Source: Typha latifolia (lineage: Eukaryota; Streptophyta; Magnoliopsida; Poales; Typhaceae). From it: 64,000 nt of DNA. A program made the translations under genes and the position numbers. Each line of letters starts with the position of its first letter. Positions within the stretch are counted from its first letter, which is position 1. The stretch spans positions 7,068,001-7,132,000 of the forward strand of contig CM034111.1 in the NCBI GenBank assembly GCA_019914945.1, written 5' to 3'. The notes below the pieces were generated by a model. The model was not told the DNA's origin. It made no database searches and saw only the letters and a list, made by a program, of their open reading frames with translations. Positions 11,144 through 23,500 of the stretch are shown in pieces.

Positions 11144-12300
11144 TGTAACATCCCATACCAGTTTAAAATAATAATAATAATAATAAATAAAATATAGCAC
11201 GTGAGGGGCACATGCCACACTTCCATGTCATCTTCCTCCTCTTCTCTTTTCCTCTCTTTTCTCTCTCGTAGCCACCTCCATAACCATCTCTCTATCTCTT
11301 GTCGTGCCAAAAAGCCATCGGAGGACGCCAACCACGTGGAATGATGCGTTGGAATGTCCTCTTCAACTAGGTATGAATAGTTTCGGATTTAATAAAGTAT
11401 TTAATGTTTTTCTCCCATTTTTTTTCCTCTCAGTTTCGCTGAAAATCTGACTAATCGGCGGGCCTCATGCCTCCCGCCACCGGCCCTAATTTTCCCTCTT
11501 GTCCGCCTCTTACTGGTGAAGCCCTTGGTAGGTTCCTTTACCCAGTAGAGGCTACACGTGGTAGCCTCCCATCATCGGCTTCGAGCCATTCTTTCCGGCA
11601 GCCACTGGTTTCCCCTCCCCTTGGCCATTTGGGAAGATTCACCTCCACAACAAGAAGCCAATGGCACATTGCTTTGGGGCCCTCGTAGCCCGAGTGATAG
11701 TGTAGGCCAACTCCATGGCCGTCGGACATGGAAGAGCTTTTCTCCTCATCACCGGCCACCCCGACCGGCCTGTAGGTTATGCACAGTTCCTTGACTTGAA
11801 AGAAGGTTATGCACAGTTCCTTTACCCAGTAGAGGCTACACGTGGTAGCCTCCCATCATCGGTTTCGAGCCATTCTTTCCGGCAGCCACCGATTTCCCCT
11901 CCCCTTGGCCATTTGGGAAGATTCACCTCCACAACAAGAAGCCGATGGCACATTGCTTTGGGGCCCTCGTAGCCCGAGTGATAGTGTAGGCCAACTCCAT
12001 GGCCGTCGGACATGGAAGAGCTTTTCTCCTCATCACCGGCCACCCCGACCGGCCTATAGGTTATGCACAGTTCCTTGACTTGAAAGAAGGGGGGTCGGGC
12101 ATGTGTTCGTCGGCTGCCGGCGGTGGTGTTCACTAGCAGCCACTCCCCTCCTCCTCGGGTTACTTTGGGGAGGAAGGGGTTGTTGTGTGGTTGGGCAGGC
12201 CTTGGTGCAGCCTAGCCCACCATGGGTTTGGTTAGGTCGAGCCTAACCATTGGGTTAGTTACAGCCCAACCATTGTTTTGGGTCTTGGGCCAACCAAATA
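11144..12300 (+). mobile_element. 5' part of a Tekay-related LTR, with tandem duplication
   Basis: It starts TGTAACATCCCATACC, followed by an (AAT)n-like run and then GCACGTGAGGGGCACATGCC. This parallels the long-LTR start at 45818 (AACAACCC, AAT run, GGGCACGTGGCCGG). A CT-rich stretch follows, as in the family. The right end is not defined; recognisable GC-rich LTR sequence fades into AT-rich DNA after about 12300. Confidence 0.6.
11533..12100. repeat. Direct tandem duplication, unit 284 bp, two copies
   Basis: TTTACCCAGTAGAGGC begins at 11537 and again at 11821. The copies agree over the whole unit through CTTGACTTGAAAGAAGG with only a handful of substitutions. The several Pro/Ser/Arg-rich reading frames in 11467-12133 exist only because of this GC-rich duplication and occur in duplicate; they are not genes. 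Confidence 0.92.
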
Positions 12301-13126
12301 GATTAGCTGATCTTTAATTTATTTTACTATAATTTACTCAATTTATTTAATTACGTGTCAATTTGATTCTCATTCATTATCATTTTTAGGGGGTAGTTTT
12401 GATTAGTTATAATAATTGTTATAAATCAATATTAATAAATGATAAATTATATTAAACGTGCTTTAATATTCAATAAGTAAGTTAATTTAATGTGTTCTAT
12501 TTTTAATTTACTATCAATCGATAATTATTACAGGAATAGTGATCATAATGATTATTGTATTAATAACAGTTAATAGAGCATCAGACTGTTATAATTAATA
12601 TACCAAATCTACCTGACTAATAAACGTAATGATTCTTAGGTGGACAAACCCTATAACGGCCTAATTTCTAGAAAAGCAGATCTGGATTTGAAGAAGATGC
12701 AGCTGCTTCTAAGTGTGGTAATTCTCTTGTTTGGGGTTGAGGGTGCCACGAGCTGGTGGAGTGGTGGAGGACGGCTCCAATGGAGGTGTAGACAGAAATT
12801 TCGGAGGTGTTGGAGGAGGCTACTTAGATTATGGCTACTCCTAGGGCCAAAACTAGCTAATTCATTTCATAATGAGCAAAAGAGCTGCACACCACAATTT
12901 ATAGGTGGCTAACTCTGAATTAGGCTGGTTAACCCTTATCTGGACTGACTAATGCTAATAAGAAAACTTAGACCAACTAGGTCAAATAAGTAAATGCGAT
13001 GGACTATAAGGTCTTAATTGAACAACTTGAAGGAGATAAGCAAATCTAAGATAGATAGTGTGTGTGTCCAACAGTAGATCAAGTGATTTTGCTTAGCTAG
13101 GCTAGATTAGCTTGGGCTTGGGTCAG
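12301..13126 (-). repeat. Probable 3' LTR and AT-rich flank of the gypsy element at 13127
   Basis: On the minus strand the purine tract GTGTGGTGGAG is followed by TGTTCTGACCC at 13126, a plausible LTR start. The remainder is AT-rich with no clear end. No second copy was found in the window, so the LTR boundary is inferred only. Confidence 0.45.
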
Positions 13127-13671
13127 AACACTCCACCACACTTCCATTCACCCTGTCCTCAAGGTGAATATTCTAGAAAGCGTTGCATTAGCTCTGACTC
13201 CTATGTCAAGTGCTCTGCTGGTCCACCGATCCACTCCACTAGGACTTGGGCCTCAAGTCGACCTCCTACCCGTGTCCTTTTGGCTAGAGTCCGAAGTAGA
13301 ACCGGATCATGGTCTTCTTTGATAGGCTCAGGAAGTCAATCCAGCACGACCTTGTCAGCTCCAACTCACGCTCGTAGAGCCGACACGTCATTGGGCAAGT
13401 CCAATATGTATGCTACCTCACCAATTCGCTCCACAACCTAGTATAGACCAAAGCAACGATGGGCAAATTTTTGGTTGGGCACACCGGTTGAATTGAAATT
13501 TGGCGATATAGTTGTAGTTTGACAAAGACCCAATCTCCTACAGCAAAAACTCGATCTGTGTGTTTGCGATCATTAACTTGATGCATCCGATACTGAGTTC
13601 GAGTTGAATTGAGCTTCAAATTCCTGAGTTGCTCATCCCATTCCATTAGAGCTTCAAAGGGCGTGACACCA
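13127..13671 (-). pseudogene. Ty3/gypsy integrase C-terminus and pol tail
   Basis: The minus strand reads GVTPFEALMEWDEQLRNLKL, then QVNDRKHTDRVFAVGDWVFV and KLQLYRQ. This is the end of the integrase core and the GPY/F-type C-terminal region. QVLVEWIGGPAE and a LEDKV-like block before a purine tract follow. It begins abruptly at 13671 within the integrase, where a long LTR starts. The missing upstream part matches the broken integrase end at 24058. Confidence 0.8.
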
Positions 13672-16615
13672 TGTAATGCCCCCACCCGGCACGGGCACGT
13701 GCACGCACACACACCCACACAGCACGCGCGATGCACGCGACAGGTCGAGCAAGGCATGCCACGCACAGATAGTCTCCTGTGCACATATAATCATGACATC
13801 ATCAAATAAAATCTGCTACTCTATCCATGATCATATAATCCATCACCAAATAAATCATACTATTCACCAAATAAACTTGTTAACATATGAATATCCTAGT
13901 CCACAATAATATACATTAGACCACTACATAATCTGGCAGGACCCACACAGGCCATAACAAACGATCAAGATACAACTAAAATAACTAATACAAGAGTACA
14001 CTATGATTCGACCTGTAATATCCAAATCATCGTCTACTACAAAAGAGTGCAAATATCAAATCCTGATGCAACTCAATATCTAGTTAAACTATCATCCATA
14101 CCGTCTTGCATCTATAGCTCACCTCATCATCATTCTAAAATATCTTCTCAAGATATCTCAAGTCGCTATCACGTACCACATATCTGAAGGGTTAGAAAAG
14201 AAATAAAGAGAGTCATGAGCAAAAGGCTCAGTGAATAGACCTTACCCCGAATCAGTGATGCCAAACAGAGAGTAAATCATGTACTGGATAATATGAATCA
14301 GAAAGAGCATCATGTCATGAATGAATATGTGAATGTATCATCAATAATATAAGTGAACAGTAGATAACATTTCATGATTGATAAAAGTATATAATCCTCG
14401 ACACTAAATAAATATGTCACCACATCATACGATCATCATAACTCTCTCTCAAATATGACACATAATGCATGCCGACCATGACCATGCTATGATATCAAAT
14501 GCAACCATATATGATGCATATTGATCACTCGATAATCAGGTAACCAAATGATAATGAAATCATATGCATTTATCAACATCACAGTCATCACCGACATCTC
14601 GGTATAATATCATCATACTAGACCACTATGCATAGTCACCACCCGGTTTCAACATTATGTTCGAAGGCTCAAAGCATACTCTGTGACCCGCAAGAGTATC
14701 TCAAATATAATCATACCCCGCCGCCCGCTAGGGTATCAACATCCATCCAAACCGGGCACCCACATAGTTGATAGAAACCTTGTGAGGATAACTCGCTACA
14801 TATGCCCTGGTGAACGGTATGTGTCCGCTTGTCTGTGCGCACAGACTCAACTGACCTCGGACATGGACCATGAGATATCGCATATTAGCAACCATAATCA
14901 TCACTCTAGGCACCCCTAAACCTGGCGCCTACTCGGGTATCCCCACGCTTTCTATCAACTATCCTATCAATCACATTTCATGTTTTCCTTCTAAATGCTA
15001 GATCACATTCATATATCCAGTACGATAACAAGTCAATGCATAACGAGAATTTAGGTGGAATAGAAATCAAGAGAAAAATGATGCAATATAGACTCCAACC
15101 ATTTATCTAACAAATGCATACTACTACTAGTCTATCACATGCACACTCATACTAAAAATCACTCCGACACAAAGTCATAACAGTATAATCATCTCTAATC
15201 ATCTCTATTTATCATCATCATACTCATATCCAAGATCAACATAATTCTACACATGATAAAAATATGCTCGACTATAATCATCTCTAGATAAAGTCATATA
15301 ATAATGCTGGAGGCCAAAACATGCATGTACATAATATATAATATAATCTAATTTGAGAAAGGCGTCTAGGGGATAAGAGTACTCACCATCTGATCAGAAG
15401 ACACAAACAATGCATCTCTCACGTTCGTTAGTTAACCGAGTGACACTCATCGTTAGCAAGGTCCACGAGGTCTCAACGGGATCTAAAAATATTCAAGTAA
15501 TATTAGTTAGTCGTTTATCCAATTAGAATTAGTTCAAGTAGAATATAAAGGTTTATTTGGTTTAAAATCACTTCTTTTACTTTGTACATAACTAGATTCA
15601 CATTATAGGTACGATTCAAATATTATAACATACTATTATTATAAAATGTTACTTATAACATATGGAGAAAGGTTTATTTCTTTTTATTTAATATTCTAAA
15701 TATATAATTATAAAGTAAAAGCTAAACAATTATAAATGGGATATAAGTATAGATAAGATTTATTTATAATAAATTTATGTTTCTTAGTCTATTTTGATTA
15801 ATTAGAAGTTATATAGTATTTACTTAATTATGCAAAATAATTAATTAATTAATAAGACTAGTATCTTATTCTACACACAATAGTATATAATAAATTGTTA
15901 AGATTACTTAAATTGCATATATTATGAATATCAGTACATAAATGTAATAATTATAATTTACAACACTATCTATTAATCTAATAGAAATATAAATACATAG
16001 TTAAATCAAAATACGTATTACCTATATTTATGCATAATAGTTTATAACCTAGTTAATCATTAATTATACTAATTATAATTAATAATCATCATGTTGAAGA
16101 ATATAAATTATTATTAAAATAATTAATGTCTAAATAATTTATCTACATTAATTAAGAAAGTAATACCTAATTAAATAAATAAACAAATATAAAATAAGTA
16201 GATAGTAAAACAATGTCACCAGTGTTGGGCTCGGCCAAGCACTGCCTACTAGAGTGGTGGGCCGAGCCCAGCACTGTGTAGAAAAAAAAGGAGTAGAAGC
16301 CAAGGAGAAAGAAGAAAAAGAAAGAAAGCAAAAGAAGGAGGAGGAGGAGGAGAAGAAGAAGAAGAAGAAGGGAGGAGAAGGAGAAGAAGAGAGGAGGGGA
16401 GCTGAGGGAAAAGAAAGGAGAAAGGAAGAAGAAATAAGAAATAAGAAGAAAGAAGAAAGAAGAAGAAGAAGAAGAAGAAGAAGAAGAAGAAGAGAAGAGG
16501 AAGAGAAGAAAGAGAGAAGGTGAGGGAGGGGGTTGCGGACCCGGGCCGGCGGGGAGGTCACCGGCCATTGCTAGCCTCTCACCGGCGGTTCAGCTTCGAC
16601 GAGCTCAAGCTCGGG

Positions 16616-16654
<39 letters not shown>

Positions 16655-16761
16655 GAGCTTCTCACTGGCGGCGGCGACTTTAGGAAGGTGGTGGCGGGCG
16701 ACGCGTCGGCAACGAGGAGAGGAAGGAGTGCGAGAGAGAGTAGAGTGAGCTGGCCCGGCCA
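13672..16761 (-). mobile_element. Long Tekay/Del-like LTR, near full length (copy 5)
   Basis: It begins TGTAATGCCCCC at 13672 and runs in inverse order through every block of the solo LTR 45818-52652. The blocks include the GGCTCAGTGAATAGACCTTACC region (about 14230), the ATCTGATCAGAAGACAC region (15395), the AT-rich centre (15500-16200), the GGGCTCGGCC motif, a GAA/GGA-rich tract (16285-16515) and a GA run (16618-16650). It breaks at a GC-rich hairpin near 16750, roughly 100 bp short of the family's 5' terminus. It is non-coding; the Lys/Glu-rich and Ser/Leu-rich frames over the purine tract are low-complexity artefacts. Confidence 0.85.
16285..16515. repeat. GAA/GGA purine-rich low-complexity tract
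   Basis: The plus strand is almost pure A/G for about 230 bp. The corresponding pyrimidine tract is at 46378-46465 in the solo LTR. It can form overlapping open frames on both strands, but these have no codon structure. Confidence 0.9.
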
Positions 16762-16777
16762 ACCTGGCCGGGCCAGC
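16749..16777. repeat. Perfect 13-bp inverted repeat at a head-to-head LTR junction
   Basis: The arm GCTGGCCCGGCCA, a spacer ACC, and the exact complementary arm TGGCCGGGCCAGC. To its left the long LTR runs minus, to its right plus, so the hairpin is the pivot between two oppositely oriented LTRs. Confidence 0.9.
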
Positions 16778-17062
16778 TGGCGCGGTGGCCCCCCGCCGCC
16801 GCCGTAGCCTCCCTCCCCACCGCCTCTCTCTCTCCCTTTTCTTCCTCTCTCTCTCTTTTTCTCTTTCGAGCTCTCTCTAACCTTTCTCTCTTTCTCTCTC
16901 TCTCAAACACTCTCTCTCTCTACCCACTGCCGCCGCCACCTCCTCTAGCCCCGGTGAGCCTCCCTCCCTCCCTCTCTCTCTCTCCCTCCCTCTCTCTCTC
17001 TACCTCTCTCTCTCTATTTCTCTTTTTCTCCTTGTCGGCTTCCTCTCGGAACCGCCGGAGGA

Positions 17063-17302
17063 TTGAGCCGTCGGCGAGAGGCCGGCCGCTGAGTGGCCAC
17101 TAGCGGCCGCACCCCTCCCCCATGGCCCAACCCTCTTCTTTCTTTTTCTTTCTTTTTCTTTCTTCCTCTTCTTCTTCTTCTCTTGAGCCGTCGGCGAGAG
17201 GCCGGCCGCTGAGTGGCCACTAGCAGCCGCACCCCTCCCCCATGGCCCAACCCTCTTCTTTCTTTTTCTTTCTTTTTCTTTCTTCCTCTTTTTCTTCTTC
17301 TC
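17063..17302. repeat. Tandem duplication, unit 120 bp, inside the 5' LTR
   Basis: TTGAGCCGTCGGCGAGAGG begins at 17063 and 17183. The copies are almost identical through a TTTCTTTC-rich end. Apparent proteins across 17000-17540 are low-complexity artefacts of this duplication. Confidence 0.92.
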
Positions 17303-17486
17303 TTTCTCCTTCCTCTCCTCCCCCTCCTTCTTCGTTTCTCTCCTCTGACTGCACCCTGCAAGTGGTGCTGGGCTCAGCCCAGCGCCCTTGCAGCGCCAGG
17401 CGCTGGGCTCGGCCCAGCACCTTGTTATGCATGGTGTTGGGCTCGGGCCAGCACCTTGCTGTGCATGGTGCTGAGCTGAGCCCAGC

Positions 17487-17488
17487 AT

Positions 17489-17519
<31 letters not shown>

Positions 17520-17520
17520 G
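17487..17520. repeat. (TA)n microsatellite
   Basis: A TATATA run with a single CA interruption inside the 5' LTR, next to repeated GCTGGGCTCGGCCCAGCA inverted motifs. Confidence 0.9.
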
Positions 17521-19280
17521 TGCACAATTAGTTTAGCTTAGTTAATTTAATGTATTTAAATTGTACAAATTAAATATAATTATATCATAGTTAGTATATA
17601 ATTCTAATTATATCATGTTTAGCAAAATACCTGCAATATAAATTATTATTTTAATCCTAAGTAGGTAATAGTAATTATTAGGGTTATGTACGTATATTCT
17701 TACGTAATTAATTGCAGTAACTTAATTCTTATTTTCTTAATTATCAAAGAGAATAATAGACATATAAAATATATTTTAAATAAACTATTAAATAATACAA
17801 TTATGATTAATAAATAACAAACCAAATATAGAAATGAAGAGTACATACTTACAACAAGAAACTGTCTTTTTGTTGGGTTAATTTTAATTAATAAAAAGAC
17901 TGACATATTTGTTATAAATAATTTCAGATCCTGACCCCCCTGTTCAAGACCCCGTGGACTTAGCTATCGAGGCTTGATTGTTATCGTAGCAGCGTGAACG
18001 AGTGGTGGGTTTGGTATCTGCAGTGGAGTGAGTAGTCTTATCCCCTAGATCTCTTTCTCAAATTAGGATATATTACATATTATGTACATGCATATTTTAT
18101 CATGCATTTGGTTAGACTGATCTGGGATATGTATACATTGGTGATATATAGAGATGATTGGAGATGATTATGCTGTTATGGTTTTATGTCGGGATGATCT
18201 CTATCATAAGTATGCATGTGATAGATTAGCATTAGTATGTATGTGTTAGATACATAGTTGGAGTCTGCATTACATCATTTTTCTCTCGACTTCTTTACCA
18301 CCTAAATTCCTGAGTTGTATGATTTGTTGTCGTACTGGATATATGCATATGATTTATCATGTATAGGAAATCATAAAAGTACATGTGTATGTAATGTGAT
18401 GTGATGTGATGTGATGGCTGGAACGGTATCTGGCCCGGACTGATACTGGACATACTCTTAGTGTATGGCAGAGTATGGTGATGGCTGACATATACGATTA
18501 TCTAGTGATTGGCATGCATCATGCATCATTATTGTCATTGGATCATAATTGTTATAAATGATATGATGTTATATTCGGTGATGTTATATGGTAATTTCAT
18601 CATGTTATATAATTTCGGTTGAGGATATAATATGGTCATTCATGGAAGTTGATTTCATTCATATATATGTCATTGAGGATACATATATATATATGTTCAT
18701 ACATGGCATCATGTTGCTTTCTGATTCATATTATCCAGTACATGATTTACTCTCTGTTTGGCTTCACTGATTCGGGGTAAGGTCTATTCACTGAGCCTTT
18801 TGCTCATGACTCTCTTGTTTTCTCTCTTCCAAAAACCCAGGTGAGCGGGAGGAGCAGGATACTCCCTTAGAGGTCTTGCCGGTCAGTGAGGAGTAGAGGG
18901 TGGTTAGTGTTTTTCTGCTAGATGAGTTATCTTATCCAATGTACTAGTGAACATCCTCCAAAGTGTATCTGTATCCTTGTCTTATATTTTAGCAGGTGAC
19001 ATTATACTTGTATAATTATGTATATACTACTGTTGTGTATATATAGTTGTGAAAAGCTCTTGATGATGTGTTGTGGCCTGTGTAGGGCCCATGTAGGGTT
19101 ATTTGTATGCTGCTGACAGTTAGACTTGAGTTATTCTTAATTAAGAGGTTGTGGATAAAATTATGATGTTACTATAGGTTTATTTGATTGTTAGTATCTA
19201 ACCAAATGGTCAGGTGCTACGCACGTGCCGTGTGGGCTCGTGTCATGCACGTGTTTAGAGTTGGGTGTCACATTTTAGAG

Positions 19281-19292
19281 TGGTATCAGAGA
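19281..19292 (+). other. Primer binding site of the Tekay/Del-like element
   Basis: TGGTATCAGAGA lies 8 bp after the LTR end TGTCACA. It matches the TGGTATCAGAGC site for initiator methionine tRNA. It fixes the direction of the element and the LTR boundary. Confidence 0.9.
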
Positions 19293-19450
19293 CTAGGTTT
19301 GTTAAGTATCCGGCATATCATCAAGATCTTTTGTACATTGTCACCTTGAGTCTAGGAAAATACTATAGTCTTAGGGTTACGCAAGAGATAAATTTTAGAA
19401 TTTTACTTGATCACTAATCGGTTGATGAATTTGATCATTTCTACAGAAAG

Positions 19451-20580
19451 ATGCCACCCCGTCGCAGAGGTTCACAGTCTACGGTGACCTCCACAGCTGA
19501 GGCCCCTACTGAGACCCCAGAAGTTCCTCCATCTGTAGAGGAGCGTGATCCTATTTCGCGCCTCCTGGACAGCCAAGAAAGACTTATTGAAGAAATCCTT
19601 CGAGGTTGAGGAGCTGGCATATCAGCAGAGAGTTCTGAGCCGCCTCCTACAGCGGGCATCACCTTAAATAAGTTTATGCAGTTGAACCCCCCGATTTACA
19701 GTGGAGGTGTTGATCCACTGGAGGCCAGTGGATGGTTATCGGACATAGAGAAAATGTTGGATACTTTAGGATGTAATGATCAGTAGAAGGTAGCCTTTGC
19801 TGCCTTTATGCTCAGAGGTGAGGCAGAACAATGGTGGAAAGCTGCAGAAAGACTGATAAAATCAAGGATAGGGGATGCAGTCATCACTTGGGAGTTATTT
19901 CTTGATGCTTTTGATCAAAAGCATTTTCCGGCCTGGAGGAAAGAAAAGATGGAAGAAGAATTTCTGCATTTACGTCAGGGTCCTATGACGGTGGCAGAGT
20001 ATGAGGTCAAATTTAACACTTTAGCCTGTTTTGTACCCCATCAAGTTCCAAATGAAGCAGCCAGAACTCGACGCTTCAAGCATGGGCTGAATTATGCTAT
20101 ACGTCAGAGCTTGGAGGCAGCAGGCCTCATCCCTTATGCTGATACAGTAGAGAGGGCTATGGCACTTGAAGGGGTGATTCAGGAGAAGAGGGCTATGGAA
20201 GCTCGGCGATCTGGGACACAATCTGGGCAAGGCGGGAGTTCTAGGGTTCCTTCTACAAGCCAGAGCCTACCGCCTTCGCAGTCACAGCGTTGCCTTTCCG
20301 ACCATCCTTATCGGGGAAGTTCTAGCACTAGTTCACATGCTAACCAATCTGATTCACGAGGATCTGGAGGACTTAGCCAAGCAGTGTCTCAGGTCAGTGT
20401 GAGTGGGCCATCCTCAGTTGGTAGAGGAAGCGGATTTCCTAGAGGACCGCCAAGTCAAGGTCGTCCTTGCTTTGGATGTGGCAGATATGGTCATCATCTT
20501 CGAGATTGCCCTAACCCATGTTTATGCTATGAGTGTGGGCAGCCTGGTCATATCCGTCGTGACTGTCTGCAACCACTTCT
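19451..20580 (+). pseudogene. gag: gag of the Tekay/Del-like element, two in-frame stops and a frameshift
   Basis: The frame from ATG 19451 (MPPRRRGSQS) contains the plant gypsy gag core: the GEAEQWWKAAERLI block, FDQKHFPAWRKEKMEEEF and MTVAEYEVKFNTLA. Two CCHC zinc knuckles follow at about 20470-20565 (CFGCGRYGHHLRDC and [14 protein letters not shown]), which bind packaged RNA. Stops interrupt the frame at 19607-19609 (TGA) and 19784-19786 (TAG). An open stretch resumes at the internal ATG 19808. After the second knuckle the frame shifts by one near 20565, and the linker to protease is read in another frame. The protein cannot be made whole. Confidence 0.9.
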
Positions 20581-20589
20581 GCTGCTGCA

Positions 20590-23500
20590 GCATCTTGTAG
20601 AACTGCATCTATTGGGGTTTCTGCTACAGCTGGCCGAGGCAAAGGAGTTAGTGGGGCAGGTTCCTTTCAGCCTGGGCGAAAGTCTATAGGTGGCCGGATC
20701 TTCGCGATGACGGAGCACGATGCTTTGGCATCCAATGATGTGGCCACAGGTACTCTGAATTTATTTTCACATACAACAAGAGTTTTATTTGATCCGGGTG
20801 CCACACATTCCTTTATTTCAAATTCTTTTGCTTGCCATGCCGATATACTAATGGAACCTTTAGAGGATATTCTGTTGATTGCCACACCAGTAGGGGAGAC
20901 AGTTGTTATTGATTCTGCTTATAAATCTTGCACAGTTAGCTTTGGGGATAGGGAGTTCAAAGTAGATCTTTTGCCACTAGAGCTGACAGATTTTGATGTT
21001 ATCTTGGGGATGGATTGGTTAGCTGCATATCATGCCAACATTGATTGTTATAGAAAGGAAATTGTGATGAACTTAGCTGATGGGGCAGAATATATAATTA
21101 AGGGCAATAAATCCAGCAACCCTATGAAGATAATCTCTGCATTTGAAGCCTGTAGGTTACTAAAGAAAGGATGCACAGGTGTCTTAGCTAGTCTGTCAGG
21201 GGATACTGATAAACAGATTAAATTAGAAGATGTCCGAGTAGTTAGAGATTTTCCTGATGTTTCCCCAGATGATCTCCCCGGATTACCCCCGGACAGGGAA
21301 GTAAACTTTTCAATTGATTTAGCTCCTGATACTTCACCTATTTCTAAAGCTCCCTATAGAATGGCACCAATAGAATTGAAGGAACTTAAGGTGCAGTTAG
21401 AAGAACTACTACTGAAATGCTTCATAAGACCTAGTGTCTCACCTTGGGGAGCGCCTGTTCTTTTTGTTAAGAAGAAGGATGGGACACTCAGGCTGTGTAT
21501 AGACTATAGACAACTGAATCAAGTGACAATAAAGAATAAATATCCTCTACCTCGCATTGATGATTTGTTTGACCAGTTAAAGGGAGCTAGGGTATTCTCT
21601 AAAATAGACTTGAGGACTGGTTACCATCAGTTAAAAGTTCGGGAGGAGGATATTTATAAAACTGCCTTTCGTACTAGGTATGGACATTATGAGTTTTTGG
21701 TCATGCCATTTGGATTGACAAATGCTCCAGCTGTTTTCATGGACCTGATGAATAGAGTTTTCCAACCTTATTTGGATCAGTTTGTAATAGTTTTTATTGA
21801 TGATATACTAATATATTCAACTAGTGAGGAAGAACATGAGTATCACTTGAGGTTAATTCTCCAAATCTTGAGAGAAAAGAAGTTATTTGCCAAATTTTCA
21901 AAATGTGACTTCTAGCTAGATCAGGTGGTCTTCCTAGGACATGTAGTATCACAGGAAGGGATCAGTGTGGATCAGTCCAAAATAGATGCTGTATTGAAAT
22001 GGAGTCAACCAACTAATATTACGGAAGTGCGTAGTTTTCTGGGTCTGGCTGGATATTATAGGAGGTTTGTAGAAGGATATGCAAAGATAGCTATGCCTCT
22101 TACTAGGTTGACTCGGAAAAATCAAAGGTTTGAGTGGAATGAAGAGTGTGAAAATAGTTTTCAAGAATTAAAAAGAAGATTGACTTGTGCACCAATTCTG
22201 GTTATTCCTTCCAGCGGAATAGGATTTCAATTGTATTGTGATGCCTCACGTAAAGGATTAGGTTGTGTTTTAATGCAGAATGGTAATGTAATGGCTTATG
22301 CATCCAGGCAGTTAAAAGATTATGAACAGAATTATCCTAATCATGATTTGGAGTTGGCTGTTGTAGTGTTTGCTTTAAAGATTTGGCGACACTATCTATA
22401 TGGGGAAAAATGTGAAATTTTTACATATCATAAAAGTCTTAAATATTTGTTTACTCAGAAAGAACTTAATTTGCGGCAAAGGAGATGGTTAGAATTAGTG
22501 AAGGATTATGATTGTACCATAAATTATTATCCTGGTAAAGCAAATGTTGTTGCAGATGCCTTAAGTAGGAAATCAGCTGGGAGTCTAGCATTTTTAATTA
22601 CCCAACAAACTATGATACTTAAGGATCTGCAAAGGCTAGAAGTTCCAATTGTGGCCATGGGTGGTGGAGTTGGTTTACTTGCACAATTTACTGTCAAACC
22701 TACATTGATAGATAGAATTAATGCATATCAGAAGACTGATATTAAGGCTATGCAAATTGTGAAACAAGTACAGGATTCCAGTAAACCAGATTTCTCTATA
22801 GACTCTACCGGGATACTGCGTTTTAGAGGCAGATTATATGTTCCTAATTGTGAAGGACTTAGAACTGAAATGTTAAATGAAGCTCATAGTTCTGCTTATG
22901 CTATGCATCCCGGGGGAACAAAAATGTATCATGAGTTGAAGAAGAAATTCTGGTGGGAAGGAATGAAAAGAAATATTGGAGAATTTGTGGTTAAGTGTTT
23001 GACTTGTCAGCAAGTCAAGATTGAACATCAAAGGCCTGCAGGCGTATTACAACCTTTGCAGATTCCTGAATGGAAATGGGAGCATATTAATATGGATTTT
23101 GTGACACGATTACCAAAGACACAGAAAGGGAAGAATGCAATTTGGGTGATTATTGATAGATTAACCAAATCAGCACATTTTTTACCAGTTAGTACTACTG
23201 ATTCAATGGAAAAGTTAGCTATCTTGTTTAGAGATGAAATTTTTGCTCACCATGGAATTCCTGTTAGTATCACTTCAGATAGAGATCCTCGTTTTGTGTC
23301 TAGATTTTGGAAGCAGTTTCATCAGTCTTTTGGAACAAAACTACAGTTTAATACAGCTTATCATCCCCAAACAGATGGTCAATCTGAGCGTACTATTCAA
23401 TCATTAGAGGATATGTTGAGAGCATGTGTAATTGATTTTGGATTGGGCTGGGACAAATACTTACCCATGATAGAGTTTGCTTATAATAACAGCTATCATG

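Larger units (their letters stand above)
16765..19272 (+). repeat. 5' LTR (2.5 kb) of the 16765-24057 element
   Basis: It ends GGGTGTCACA immediately before the primer binding site. It lacks about 100 bp at its 5' end, where it meets the inverted copy at the hairpin. It carries CT-rich runs, a 120-bp tandem duplication, an AT-rich centre and the GTGGCCTGTGTAGG block shared with the other copies. Confidence 0.85.

Noticed and set aside
16167..16568. Long Ser/Leu-rich or Lys/Glu-rich open frames over the purine tract
   Set aside because: The tract is almost pure purine on one strand, so all frames stay open by composition. It aligns with non-coding LTR sequence in other copies.
17000..17541. 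Several overlapping frames of 88-175 codons on both strands
   Set aside because: They arise from CT-rich low complexity and the 120-bp tandem duplication inside an LTR.
19281..19292. tRNA-like match
   Set aside because: It is a 12-nt primer binding site complementary to the tRNA 3' end, not a tRNA gene. No cloverleaf sequence was found by eye anywhere in the window.
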